Assembly (NCBI RefSeq): GCF_016865445.1
Contig: NZ_AP024412.1
Span: 1,821,847 to 1,885,846 of the forward strand
Direction: 5' to 3'
Source of the DNA: Mariniplasma anaerobium
Lineage (GTDB): Bacteria > Bacillota_I > Bacilli_A > Acholeplasmatales > Acholeplasmataceae
Length of the DNA stretch: 64,000 nucleotides
Shown: positions 35,837 through 44,690 of the stretch, piece by piece
Layout of the letters: the number at the start of each line of letters is the position of its first letter
Numbering within the stretch: position 1 is the stretch's first letter
Program-made: the position numbers and the translations under genes
Notes under the pieces: generated by a model
What the model was told of the DNA's origin: nothing
The model's input: only the letters and a program-made list of their open reading frames with translations
The model's database searches: none

Positions 35837-37483
35837 TTACTCCTTTATTTTTACTTTGTCACCAAAATAATCTTTTGCTAGACTAATTGTTTCTGACTCT
35901 TTTTCTTCTTTAATAAGATCTTTATATAATTTAAAATCATGTGGTGGTAATTTAGGCTTTTTTTGACCTTTTTTTATATATAGATCACTATATATTTCTT
36001 TAATTACTAACCAATCAGATTTTAAAATAGCATAATATCCTTTAATTAATTTATTCTTATTATTAATAATTTCTAAAACTTGCTCTACAACTTCTGGATC
36101 ATACATTTGTTTACAAATATTAATATCATCATAAACGACTAACATATAATCAGAGACAGCTTCTAATTCACCTTGATATAAAAGATATGCAGCCATTTTT
36201 AAATGATCTTTTGGATAATTTTTTAAATATGACCATCCAGAAATTAGTGTTTGTTTTTTGTCTTTATCCCCATTGTTTAATATCTTTTGTACGTCTTTAA
36301 CTGTAACAAGAGGTTCTAATGTAGTTTGTTGTGCTACAACAGGTTGATTTTTATTGACTTCTTTTAACTCTTGAATAGATTGTTTTAAATCAAGAATGGT
36401 TGCTTCAAAATCTATTTGTTTAAGATTTTGATGTTCCATCATTTTGATTAAAGCCAATTCTACATAAGCTCTCTTTTGATGTGTCCATTTCATGTCTTGT
36501 TGGCACTTATTTAAAACATCAAGATAAAAATAAACTTTTTCAATTGGAAAAATATTAACTATATCTTTATATTTTGGAATATCAACTTCAATTGTTTTTT
36601 CTAGTAGTATATCTCTTAAAGCTAAGATTAAATCAGTAACAATACGACTGATTTCTTTACCGTCTGCAAGTAGATCTTTTAAAATGACTATTGCTTTTGA
36701 TATTTCTTTATGAATGATCGCAAGTAATATATCAGTTAGTGCTTTTTTAGAAACACTACCTGAGACTTGATGAACATCTTCTTCAGTAATTTCTTCTTCT
36801 GCATAAGATATTGCTTGATCTAATAAACTAATCGCATCTCTCAAACCACCTTCAGCGTTTTCAGCTATTGCAATGATCGCATCTTTAGTAATTGAGATTT
36901 GTTCTTTTTTAACAATTTCATCTAATTTTTCAACCATATCTCTGATTTCAATATTTTTGAAATCAAATCGTTGACATCTAGATAATATCGTAGGTGGTAT
37001 TTTATGAACTTCTGTTGTTGCTAGAATAAAGATAACATGTTTTGGTGGTTCTTCTAGAGTTTTAAGAAGTGCGTTGAATGCGCCCGGCGTAAGCATGTGG
37101 ACTTCATCAATGATGTAAACTTTAAACTTACCAACAGAAGGCATGTATTTAACTTTATCTCTTAATTCTCTTATTTCATCAACACCATTATTTGATGCTG
37201 CATCGATTTCTATAACATCGGGAATATCTCCGCGATCTATGCCTTTGCATACATCACATGAGTTACATGGACTTCCATGTACAGGACTTAAGCAATTAAC
37301 AGCTTTTGCAAATATTTTTGCAATAGATGTTTTACCTGTTCCTCTTGGACCACTAAAAAGATACGCATGCTGAATTTTATCATGCATAAGTGCATTTTGT
37401 AAAGTTCTTATAATAACTTTTTGTCCTGCAACCTCATCAAAGGCTTTAGGTCTATACGCTCTATATAATGCTACATATGCCAT
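35837..37483 (-). CDS. dnaX: DNA polymerase III subunits gamma/tau
   Basis: 548 residues from ATG 37483 (MAYVALYRAYRPKAFDEVAGQ matches family N-termini); an in-frame GTG at 37492 is closer to the AAAGGA box and remains possible. Clamp-loader ATPase: Walker A SGPRGTGKTS, zinc Cys cluster ending CNSCDVC, DEVHMLTPGAFNALLKTLEEPP, sensor 1 ATTEVHKIPPTILSRCQRF. The C-terminal 180 residues are the tau-specific part. No A-run suitable for programmed frameshifting is evident, so probably only the long form is made. Confidence 0.95.
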   Translation of the reverse strand: MAYVALYRAYRPKAFDEVAGQKVIIRTLQNALMHDKIQHAYLFSGPRGTGKTSIAKIFAKAVNCLSPVHGSPCNSCDVCKGIDRGDIPDVIEIDAASNNGVDEIRELRDKVKYMPSVGKFKVYIIDEVHMLTPGAFNALLKTLEEPPKHVIFILATTEVHKIPPTILSRCQRFDFKNIEIRDMVEKLDEIVKKEQISITKDAIIAIAENAEGGLRDAISLLDQAISYAEEEITEEDVHQVSGSVSKKALTDILLAIIHKEISKAIVILKDLLADGKEISRIVTDLILALRDILLEKTIEVDIPKYKDIVNIFPIEKVYFYLDVLNKCQQDMKWTHQKRAYVELALIKMMEHQNLKQIDFEATILDLKQSIQELKEVNKNQPVVAQQTTLEPLVTVKDVQKILNNGDKDKKQTLISGWSYLKNYPKDHLKMAAYLLYQGELEAVSDYMLVVYDDINICKQMYDPEVVEQVLEIINNKNKLIKGYYAILKSDWLVIKEIYSDLYIKKGQKKPKLPPHDFKLYKDLIKEEKESETISLAKDYFGDKVKIKE

Positions 37484-37539
37484 ATCATTCACTGATCCTT
37501 TCTATCTTTTTTATTATAACATATAAATATGTTAAACAC

Positions 37540-38886
37540 TTACTTTCCTAAGCAAAATTTTGAGAACAATTCATTTAGTAAATCATCTTGATAATATTCA
37601 CCTAAAATCTCTCCTAATGACTTCCATGCTTGGGTTAAATCTATAGCATAAACATCAACAGGCATATCAATTTCTATAGATGCTAAAACATTTAATAAAG
37701 ATTGTTTTGCTTCTTTGACTTTTTGTATATGTCTTACATTAGATAAATAGTTAAAATCTCTAGATTCAATATCTTCTAATGACAAGAGTTTTAAGATCGC
37801 TTTTTCTAAATCTTTTAAACCTTCTTTAGTAAGTGTAGATATACTTAATACTTCTTCAAGTTGTAGTGCTTTAGGAAGGTCTGCTTTATTACCAATAATA
37901 ATTCTTCTTTGATCTTTCGTTAGTGCTAATAAGGTTTGATCTTCTTTGGTTAAAGCTTTACTTCTATCAAGAACAAGTAACACAAGTTCAGCTTCGGTAA
38001 TTGCCTTTTTAGAGCGATTTACCCCTATTTTCTCTACAACATCTTCTGTGTCTCTGATACCTGCTGTATCCATTAATTTTAATGTAACACCACTAACGTT
38101 GATATAAGCTTCAATCGTGTCTCTAGTTGTTCCTTCGATTTCTGTAACGATTGCTCTTTCTTCATCTAATAGTGCATTTAATAGACTTGATTTTCCAACA
38201 TTTGGTTTACCAACTATTGCGGTTTTTACACCATCTCGAATGATTTGATTTTTTTGTGATTCTCTTAAAATTAAATCAATTTCATTGATTAAATCAAGTG
38301 TTTTTGGTTTAATGATTTCTTTGCTCATAACGATTGCATCATCATATTCAGGATAGTCAATATTTACTTCTATGTGAGCGATGATTGTTAAAAGTTTATC
38401 TCTTAAATTTCTTATGAGTTTTGATGTTTCTTTTTGAACGCCTAAATTAGCAATCTTCATTGCTTTCTCACTTTTAGCATGGATGAGGTCCATAATCGAT
38501 TCTGCTTCAACTAAATCAATTCTACCGTTTAAATATGCACGTTCACTAAACTCTCCTGGATTAGCTAATCTAATATCTAGTTCCAAGATACGTTCTAAGA
38601 CTTTTTGCGTGATTAAAATACCTCCATGACAATTCACTTCAACTGTGTTTTCAGCAGTAAATGTTTTAGGAGCTCTCAATACAGTAACCATAACTTCATC
38701 TAAATGACTGCCATCATTATTAATGATATGTCCATAATGGACGGTATGACTTTTTACTTTATTTAAATCTCTACCTTTAAAAATTTTATTAAATTCTAAA
38801 ATTGCAGATTCTCCAGAGATTCTAATAACTGATATGCCTGCAGTTCCAAAAGCGGTAGATATTGCAGCAATTGATTCTAAATGCAT
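37540..38886 (-). CDS. mnmE: tRNA modification GTPase MnmE
   Basis: 448 residues. N-terminal tetrahydrofolate-binding domain (GTAGISVIRISG, GEFSERAYLNGRIDLVEAE), G domain with G1 GKPNVGKSSLLN, G3 DTAG and G4 NKAD, and the terminal FCLGK with the essential Cys. With MnmG it adds carboxymethylaminomethyl groups to U34 of tRNAs. It overlaps the MgtC-like gene by one base. Full length and in the usual origin-proximal area. Confidence 0.97.
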   Translation of the reverse strand: MHLESIAAISTAFGTAGISVIRISGESAILEFNKIFKGRDLNKVKSHTVHYGHIINNDGSHLDEVMVTVLRAPKTFTAENTVEVNCHGGILITQKVLERILELDIRLANPGEFSERAYLNGRIDLVEAESIMDLIHAKSEKAMKIANLGVQKETSKLIRNLRDKLLTIIAHIEVNIDYPEYDDAIVMSKEIIKPKTLDLINEIDLILRESQKNQIIRDGVKTAIVGKPNVGKSSLLNALLDEERAIVTEIEGTTRDTIEAYINVSGVTLKLMDTAGIRDTEDVVEKIGVNRSKKAITEAELVLLVLDRSKALTKEDQTLLALTKDQRRIIIGNKADLPKALQLEEVLSISTLTKEGLKDLEKAILKLLSLEDIESRDFNYLSNVRHIQKVKEAKQSLLNVLASIEIDMPVDVYAIDLTQAWKSLGEILGEYYQDDLLNELFSKFCLGK

Positions 38887-39410
38887 TATTTTATTTCTCT
38901 ATCGTTGGGCTCTTGTTTGTGATGTGGTTTAAATGGATTAAATCCTCTATAAAAGTCTCTAGCCAAGACTAAAACGATCATTAATACACCTAAAATTGAC
39001 CCAACAAGAATATATCCACTACCTAAGATTAAACCTACCATCGCAGTAACCCAAATGGTTGCTGCTGTGGTTATACCTCGTACAACATGAGCTTGATCCT
39101 TAATGATTACCCCAGCGCCTACAAAACCAATACCAGTAACAACTTGTGCGATAACTCTTTGTTGTTCAGGATCTATGTTTAGGCCGCTTTGAGCGAGAAG
39201 AATTTGTTGTTCAAACATTAATCTTTGCATAATAGCGATACCTGCACTTCCAAGTGCAACCAAAATATGAGATGAAAGTCCTGCAGCTTTACCTACATTT
39301 TGTCTTTCAAATCCAACAAAAGCAGAAATGATGTAAGTTAAAAATAGCGGTAATAAAATTTTTAATAGGATATCGTTAAATGTCATACCAAGTTCTAATT
39401 CTAAAATCAT
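38886..39410 (-). CDS. MgtC/SapB-family membrane protein
   Basis: 174 residues with five likely membrane helices. Family motifs: GFERQNVGKAAGLSSHILVALGSA, in part, near the first loops, and GIGFVGAGVIIKDQAHVVRGITTAATIW near the centre. A short basic tail follows (HHKQEPNDREIK). MgtC-like proteins are linked to magnesium limitation and acid tolerance; biochemical role uncertain. ATG 39410 has AAAGGGAG at 8 bases and overlaps the TtcA-like gene by ATGA. Confidence 0.9.
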   Translation of the reverse strand: MILELELGMTFNDILLKILLPLFLTYIISAFVGFERQNVGKAAGLSSHILVALGSAGIAIMQRLMFEQQILLAQSGLNIDPEQQRVIAQVVTGIGFVGAGVIIKDQAHVVRGITTAATIWVTAMVGLILGSGYILVGSILGVLMIVLVLARDFYRGFNPFKPHHKQEPNDREIK

Positions 39411-40273
39411 ATTTTTTTCTCCCTTTCTTTATACATTTGATTAAAATGTATTTTTTCATTATTTTTATTATATCCCAAAATTGCATCTAAATTAACATTA
39501 GTTGCTGACGTATAAATGGATTGATCAATATCAGGATGTATCTTTCTTAAAGATTCAATTAATTCCTTGATTTCTCTTCTTTTTGAACTTGTTTTTTCTG
39601 CAACAACTGTGCAACCACAGTTCATAGATTGTATACCACTATATTTAATCCATCTAATGATATCTCTTTCTTTAACTTGCATCATAGGTCTAATAAGTTC
39701 AATACCTTCAAAGTTATCTGACTGTATTTTAGGAACCATTGTTTTAAATTGACCACCATAAAACATATTTAATAATGTTGTTTCAATGACATCATCAAAA
39801 TGATGACCTAAAGCTAGTTTATTACATCCAAGTTCTTTTGCTGCATTGTATAAGAATCCTCTTCTCATTCTTGCGCACATATAACAAGGATTTTGTTTTG
39901 CAATTTTGCCAACAACCTCAAATATTTGTGAATTTCTAATTTCTAAATCAATATTTAGATATTTACAGTTTGTTTCAAGTAACTCTCTATTAACGTCTCT
40001 AAATCCTGGATCCATGGATAGGAAAACTACTTCAAAAGGTATTTTATTATGTTTTTGCAATTCTTGAAATAACTTAGCTAAAACTAAACTATCTTTGCCA
40101 CCTGATATACCTACAGCAATTTTATCACCAGGAGCTATCAAATCATATTCATTAATTGTCTTAACAAATGGCTTAAATAATTCTTTTTTATAAGTTGTAA
40201 TTAAACTTTTTTCAATTTCAAGTAAATCTCGTTTAGGTGTTTCTACGATGATTGTTTGACACTCTTTGATCAT
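39407..40273 (-). CDS. TtcA-like PP-loop ATPase (tRNA thiolation family)
   Basis: 288 residues. PP-loop VGISGGKDSLVLAKL near residue 54, the pair CYMCARMRRGFLYNAA, then GHHFDDVIETTLLNMFYGG and a C-terminal NCGCT. These match the TtcA/TtuA group, adenylating enzymes that bind a 4Fe-4S cluster through such cysteines and insert sulfur into tRNA (2-thiocytidine 32 in TtcA). It is between nrnA and the MgtC-like gene, with overlaps or 2-base gaps on both sides. Exact tRNA target not determinable here. Confidence 0.87.
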   Translation of the reverse strand: MIKECQTIIVETPKRDLLEIEKSLITTYKKELFKPFVKTINEYDLIAPGDKIAVGISGGKDSLVLAKLFQELQKHNKIPFEVVFLSMDPGFRDVNRELLETNCKYLNIDLEIRNSQIFEVVGKIAKQNPCYMCARMRRGFLYNAAKELGCNKLALGHHFDDVIETTLLNMFYGGQFKTMVPKIQSDNFEGIELIRPMMQVKERDIIRWIKYSGIQSMNCGCTVVAEKTSSKRREIKELIESLRKIHPDIDQSIYTSATNVNLDAILGYNKNNEKIHFNQMYKEREKKI

Positions 40274-40275
40274 TA

Positions 40276-41217
40276 TTAAGCCTCATTTTTATATTCTTTT
40301 ACGACTTCTTCCGCATCTTTAACAAATGCATCAAGTTCTTTCCAACTCTTAATTCTACATCCTGAAGCCTTTGCGTGGCCTCCACCTTCGTATTTATTAG
40401 CTAATGTATTAATTGTTGGGCCATTTGATCTTAAACGGATTCTTATTTCATCTGGATATTCAATAAATAATGCCCAAACAGGAAATCCTTCAATACCTGA
40501 TAAAGAATTAACTAGAGATGCAGCTTGTTCATCAGTAATACCAAATTTATTAATCACATCTCTTGTCATCTTAATATAGATAAATCCATCACAAGCAACA
40601 TAATTTGAATAAACATAGCCTTTTAAAGCGACCATAGCTAATGTTTCTTTACTTAGTGATTGATCAATGAATTCAACATCTACGCCTTTTTCTAAAAGCA
40701 TACCTGCAAGTTGATGTGTAACTTTAGAAACGCCTCTATATCTAAATCTACCTGTATCTGTGACGATACCCGTATAAAGTGCGATTGCGCCTTGTTTCGT
40801 TAATTTCAATTCATTCTTAAATGTATGATAAAAATATGCGATCATTTGTGCACATGATGGAAAAGATGTATCTACCCATCTTAAGTCGCCATAATCATCT
40901 ACTGGAATATGATGATCAATTTTAATCAAATAACTACCCATTTCATATCTAGGGTCACTAATACGTTCAGCTGTTGCAGTATCTACGACGATAACCAATG
41001 CATTTGCATATTTGTCATCAGTAATTGTATCTACTTTACCTACAAAATCTACAAAATCTGAAGTTTGTCCAACAACATAAACATGTTTTTCTGGGAATGT
41101 CGTTTTAATAATGTCTTTTAATCCAAATTGTGCGCCATAGCAATCTCCATCTGGACGTTTATGTCCATGAATGATAATTGTTTCTGCTTGTTTAATTTTA
41201 TTTAATATTCTTTTCAT
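40276..41217 (-). CDS. nrnA: DHH/DHHA1 phosphoesterase, NrnA-like (second copy)
   Basis: 313 residues. DHH motifs: IIIHGHKRPDGDCYG, VIVVDTAT, IKIDHHIPVDDYG; the DHHA1 tail has GGGHAKASG. NrnA degrades 2-5 base RNA or DNA oligonucleotides and dephosphorylates pAp. It overlaps the upstream paralogue by 20 bases. Two adjacent diverged copies suggest a split of roles, for example nanoRNase against pAp or cyclic-dinucleotide-derived substrates. Confidence 0.9.
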   Translation of the reverse strand: MKRILNKIKQAETIIIHGHKRPDGDCYGAQFGLKDIIKTTFPEKHVYVVGQTSDFVDFVGKVDTITDDKYANALVIVVDTATAERISDPRYEMGSYLIKIDHHIPVDDYGDLRWVDTSFPSCAQMIAYFYHTFKNELKLTKQGAIALYTGIVTDTGRFRYRGVSKVTHQLAGMLLEKGVDVEFIDQSLSKETLAMVALKGYVYSNYVACDGFIYIKMTRDVINKFGITDEQAASLVNSLSGIEGFPVWALFIEYPDEIRIRLRSNGPTINTLANKYEGGGHAKASGCRIKSWKELDAFVKDAEEVVKEYKNEA

Positions 41218-42157
41218 TTTCTACTACCCTTTCGTCAAAATCTTTTAATATATCTTCTACTTCATTCCAATCTTTTAAACTCGCTCCACAAGCATGATTA
41301 TGTCCTCCACCGCCATATTTTTTGGCGATATCAACAATCACTATACCTCTTGATCTAAACTCCCCTACGATGACGTTATGTTCTACATCTTCAGTGAAAT
41401 TAGCCCAAATAGGAACTTCTATGATACCTGCCATCTGATTGACCATACCTCTTGAGATAGAATGAAAATCAAGTCCACTTTCTTCAATTACTTTTTGATC
41501 ATTTTTTCGATAAGCCACATTATGATCTGTTAACTCAAAGTTTTGAAAAATTTGTTTAGTCTTTCTTTTTTGAAGTGGTTCTGTATATATGAAATCATAA
41601 AATGGTTGGATGTCAGGATTAAAACTTGTAATATATGATGCAAGTTCAAAAGTTTTACTTGGATTATTTAAATATAAGAATCTTCCTGTATCAGTAACCA
41701 TACCTCCATAGAGATAAGTTGCTGCCTCTTGAGTTATTTTAAACTCAAATTCTCTTGCCAAATCTACGATCATCTCAGCTGCTGAAGCAAATGTAGGATC
41801 TTTATAAAATATAGAGACATTTTCTACATCTGTATCATTTTGGTGATGGTCTATAATCACGATTTCTTTGCCTAATGGATATCGATCATCACTAATCATT
41901 CTTGTTACTGAAACATCGGTGATAATGACTAAAGCATCTTTATACATATCATCAGAAATTTCATCCATTTGAGCTTTATAACTCATCTGATTTAAATCTC
42001 CAACGACATAAACCTCTTTTTGAGGATAATTTTCCTTTAATAATAAATAAAGTCCATATTGACTACCGATTGCATCCATGTCTGGTCTAGAGTGTCTATG
42101 GATGATAATTTTGTTATATTCTTCTATTTTCTTTAGTATTTCTTTTTTAATATTCAT
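41198..42157 (-). CDS. nrnA: DHH/DHHA1 phosphoesterase, NrnA-like (first copy)
   Basis: 319 residues with the same architecture as the following gene: IIIHRHSRPDMDAIG, IITDVSVTRMI, VIIDHHQNDTD, and DHHA1 motif YGGGGHNHACGASL. Metal-binding His and Asp residues are all present, so both copies look active. ATG 42157 has AAAGGA at 7 bases and heads the run nrnA-nrnA-ttcA-like-mgtC-like-mnmE, all with overlaps or tiny gaps. Oligonucleotide breakdown would also suit a cell that feeds on external nucleic acid. Confidence 0.9.
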   Translation of the reverse strand: MNIKKEILKKIEEYNKIIIHRHSRPDMDAIGSQYGLYLLLKENYPQKEVYVVGDLNQMSYKAQMDEISDDMYKDALVIITDVSVTRMISDDRYPLGKEIVIIDHHQNDTDVENVSIFYKDPTFASAAEMIVDLAREFEFKITQEAATYLYGGMVTDTGRFLYLNNPSKTFELASYITSFNPDIQPFYDFIYTEPLQKRKTKQIFQNFELTDHNVAYRKNDQKVIEESGLDFHSISRGMVNQMAGIIEVPIWANFTEDVEHNVIVGEFRSRGIVIVDIAKKYGGGGHNHACGASLKDWNEVEDILKDFDERVVENEKNIK

Positions 42158-42204
42158 ACAAATTCCTTTCTTTTACGGATTATAATAGTATATCATAAAA
42201 AGAG

Positions 42205-42230
42205 AGAAAAAGCGATTATATAACCGCTTT
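42205..42230 (-). terminator. Intrinsic terminator after the 276-residue membrane protein gene
   Basis: Ten-pair stem AAGCGGTTAT / ATAATCGCTT (one G-T) at 42210-42229 followed by TTTCTCT on the minus strand; ends the transcript containing the SNase lipoprotein gene. Confidence 0.7.
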
Positions 42231-42242
42231 ATTTTCTATTGT

Positions 42243-43073
42243 TTAAGCTGATATATCGCTATCTTTAGCGTTATTTAGCTTATCTACATCTTTTTTCAAT
42301 CCCTCTGACATTTTATCTCTTCCCAATGTTTTTCTTTGTCTAATGAACAAGAGATAGTAACTAGTTAATACAACTACAAGATAGATGACCACATTTCGTG
42401 TCACTTTATCTCTTACATTAATAATAATAGGTGCATTATAACTAACTCCATCAATATCAGTTAATGGTACTTCATCATATTCATTTATGTAATTATCTAA
42501 TGGTGTTTTTAATGTGTAAAGCGATTCAGTAAGTTCAACTTCTATATCAAAGATTTCTACTTCATCTTTGGAAAAAGTAATATGTGTGATCGTCTGAAAG
42601 ACGTCATCTTTTTCAAAATAATTTCTTAGAAAAAGTGAACCTTGTGTATCTGGATCAAATGCAGAATATAATCCAAGATTATATAAATTAAACCCTGTGT
42701 ATGAAACCTCTACATCTGAATCAGCACTTACTAAAACATCAAAATATTCAGGTAACATTTCCCCGCTTTTTTGAACAACTAATAATTGAAATCCTTCTAA
42801 TACTAGTAATCCATTAGTTGTATCAGTAATATGGGCAGCTTGATATATGAGAACTAAAAATTCTTTATCATTTTGTGTAACTGTTTGTTCAAAGACCGGT
42901 GTTTCATCATAATAAGCAGCAGAAATTAAATCTTGATATTCTTGGTTTTCTAATTTTTCAGCTGCAATATCTACAATTTCTCTAGATCGATAATATTCAT
43001 CTGTTATGCTATAGACTAACATCAGTCCTACAGTAATGATGAGTCCAAACATAATTCTATTAACGAGCTTCAT
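42243..43073 (-). CDS. Membrane-anchored protein of unknown function
   Basis: 276 residues. An N-terminal membrane helix (about 8-26: IMFGLIITVGLMLVYSI), a 200-residue extracellular beta-rich domain, a second helix near 228-247 (VVIYLVVVLTSYYLLFI), and a basic cytoplasmic tail. The start codon is one base after the SNase lipoprotein stop (TAAGATG), so translation is coupled. This suggests it works with the nuclease, perhaps as membrane partner or chaperone. No family recognised. Confidence 0.75.
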   Translation of the reverse strand: MKLVNRIMFGLIITVGLMLVYSITDEYYRSREIVDIAAEKLENQEYQDLISAAYYDETPVFEQTVTQNDKEFLVLIYQAAHITDTTNGLLVLEGFQLLVVQKSGEMLPEYFDVLVSADSDVEVSYTGFNLYNLGLYSAFDPDTQGSLFLRNYFEKDDVFQTITHITFSKDEVEIFDIEVELTESLYTLKTPLDNYINEYDEVPLTDIDGVSYNAPIIINVRDKVTRNVVIYLVVVLTSYYLLFIRQRKTLGRDKMSEGLKKDVDKLNNAKDSDISA

Positions 43074-43074
43074 C

Positions 43075-44508
43075 TTAAGCCCACATACCTAGATTATTTG
43101 CTTTTGCATAGCTTTCTGCATTCTGGAACCATTGGTCTAATGAAATGCCATTAAATACTAATTGTTGATCTTCATCAGAATAGTTATTTTGACTATATCC
43201 CATCTTAACAACCATATAGTTAACCAAGACTCCATCAGCCCATACAAGGCCTAAATGTCTACCATATGTTTCACGTATACCTGATGTAGGATCATGTTGA
43301 ATATACACGGTTGTTGCATTTTCTAATAAACTAGCAACATATTGTTGTGCTTGTGTTGCTAAATCTCCTGAGCCTGTTTCTAATGTATCTATTCCAATAA
43401 ATCTAACGCGATCAGCACCTTCAAAACCTGGAGTGAAATAAGCAGTATCACCATCATTGTTATAAATGAATTCTACTTCTACAACGCCACCAGCTTCGGT
43501 GAAATAATCAAGTAATAAATATTCAGCTTCTAAAGTAAATGTTTCAGGATATGCAACTGGGTGTGTTCCAAACATTGTAAAGTTATCAACAGCATAAATG
43601 CCCCAATCTGCAATATTAAATGTTGTATTACCTTCGACTACTGACATGTCTCTTACAAATGTTTTATCATTTGCATATAAAAGCCCACCACCAACAGTTC
43701 CTAAAACATCAGTATCAACATCGTTGTAGTATGTTAGTGCAATTGCTTCTCTACCATTAAATGAAAGATCTGCAGTTGTCATATCAGCTAAAGCTAATAT
43801 TTCAGCACGACTACTTGGATTTACGATAATGAATGTTTCATGTGATGCTAGTGTTCCAGTTAATTCTATTGAAGTCTCAACTGTATCAGTTACAACTCTT
43901 CTATAAATTGTTAAACTAAAATTTGATAAATCAATTGCTTCATCAGTTGTATTATATAACTCAACCATTTTGGATTCATCAGAACCTTCAAAATATTTAG
44001 AAATGATTAACCCTAATTCAGGTATAATTAATTCTTCAGCAATATAGACAACTACAACCGCATCATCGTTTAAGATGTCGCCAGCTACTAATTGATCACC
44101 ATATTCTACAAAATATCCAGGTTCAACATCATTTGTTTCTACTGTTAAAATTTCAACAATGACATTGATTTTAGATAAACTTGCATATATCTGTGCTTGT
44201 GTTTTTCCTGTTAAATCCGGTAAAATATTTGCAAATAATGCAAAATTAACAGTTATTTGATCTCCCGCTTCATAAGTTTGCCCGACTTCAAAGCCTTCAC
44301 CATATGAAACAAAATAACCTTCTGTTATATCAATATTTATAACATCTTCAAATACGCCTTGTACTCCTAAATCAGAAAAAACATTAACAACTTCTTGTTT
44401 TGATTTTCCTGCTAAATCTGGTAAACCTAATTCTTCATCTGTTTTACATGCAACTATTGTTAAACTTGTTAATATAGTTACAAAAATTAATAGTACTTTT
44501 TTTATCAT
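43075..44508 (-). CDS. Surface nuclease lipoprotein: PASTA-like repeats, lamin-tail domain, SNase domain
   Basis: 477 residues. Lipoprotein signal with Cys21 (LTIVAC). Two PASTA-like modules lie at about 32-95 and 97-160 (LPDLAGKSKQEV, ILPDLTGKTQAQI). A lamin-tail domain (LTD) follows at about 165-300 (VELYNTTDEAIDLSNFSL). The C-terminal staphylococcal-nuclease domain spans about 330-477. Catalytic residues are present: DGDT, the RFIGIDTLE run supplying Arg, Asp, Thr and Glu, and YGRHLG with the second Arg. It should cleave DNA or RNA at the cell surface. LTDs are common on bacterial extracellular nucleases. PASTA on a lipoprotein nuclease is unusual and could tether it to peptidoglycan of prey or debris. 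Confidence 0.88.
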   Translation of the reverse strand: MIKKVLLIFVTILTSLTIVACKTDEELGLPDLAGKSKQEVVNVFSDLGVQGVFEDVINIDITEGYFVSYGEGFEVGQTYEAGDQITVNFALFANILPDLTGKTQAQIYASLSKINVIVEILTVETNDVEPGYFVEYGDQLVAGDILNDDAVVVVYIAEELIIPELGLIISKYFEGSDESKMVELYNTTDEAIDLSNFSLTIYRRVVTDTVETSIELTGTLASHETFIIVNPSSRAEILALADMTTADLSFNGREAIALTYYNDVDTDVLGTVGGGLLYANDKTFVRDMSVVEGNTTFNIADWGIYAVDNFTMFGTHPVAYPETFTLEAEYLLLDYFTEAGGVVEVEFIYNNDGDTAYFTPGFEGADRVRFIGIDTLETGSGDLATQAQQYVASLLENATTVYIQHDPTSGIRETYGRHLGLVWADGVLVNYMVVKMGYSQNNYSDEDQQLVFNGISLDQWFQNAESYAKANNLGMWA

Positions 44509-44628
44509 TTTATATACATCTCCTACTTGTAATGTGCAAAGATATTATATCATAATTAAACAATTTATTATAGTATTCTAAGTTTCTTTATACTTAAGTA
44601 TAAAAAGATATGTTTTTCTAAAACTATT

Positions 44629-44664
44629 AAAAAAAGCGGCTCCGTTAAAGAACGGAACCGCTTT
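44629..44664 (-). terminator. Strong intrinsic terminator after the lamin-tail surface protein gene
   Basis: Fourteen-pair stem AAAGCGGTTCCGTT / AACGGAGCCGCTTT (one G-T) followed by seven T on the minus strand; separates the gene ending at 44691 from the SNase gene. Confidence 0.9.
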
Positions 44665-44690
44665 ATATAAAATTTATGCTTTATTAAAAA

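Noticed and set aside
37518..37533. Hairpin between mnmE and dnaX as a terminator
   Set aside because: The palindrome AACATAT-AA-ATATGTT is weak, all AT-rich and lacks a T-run on the minus strand.
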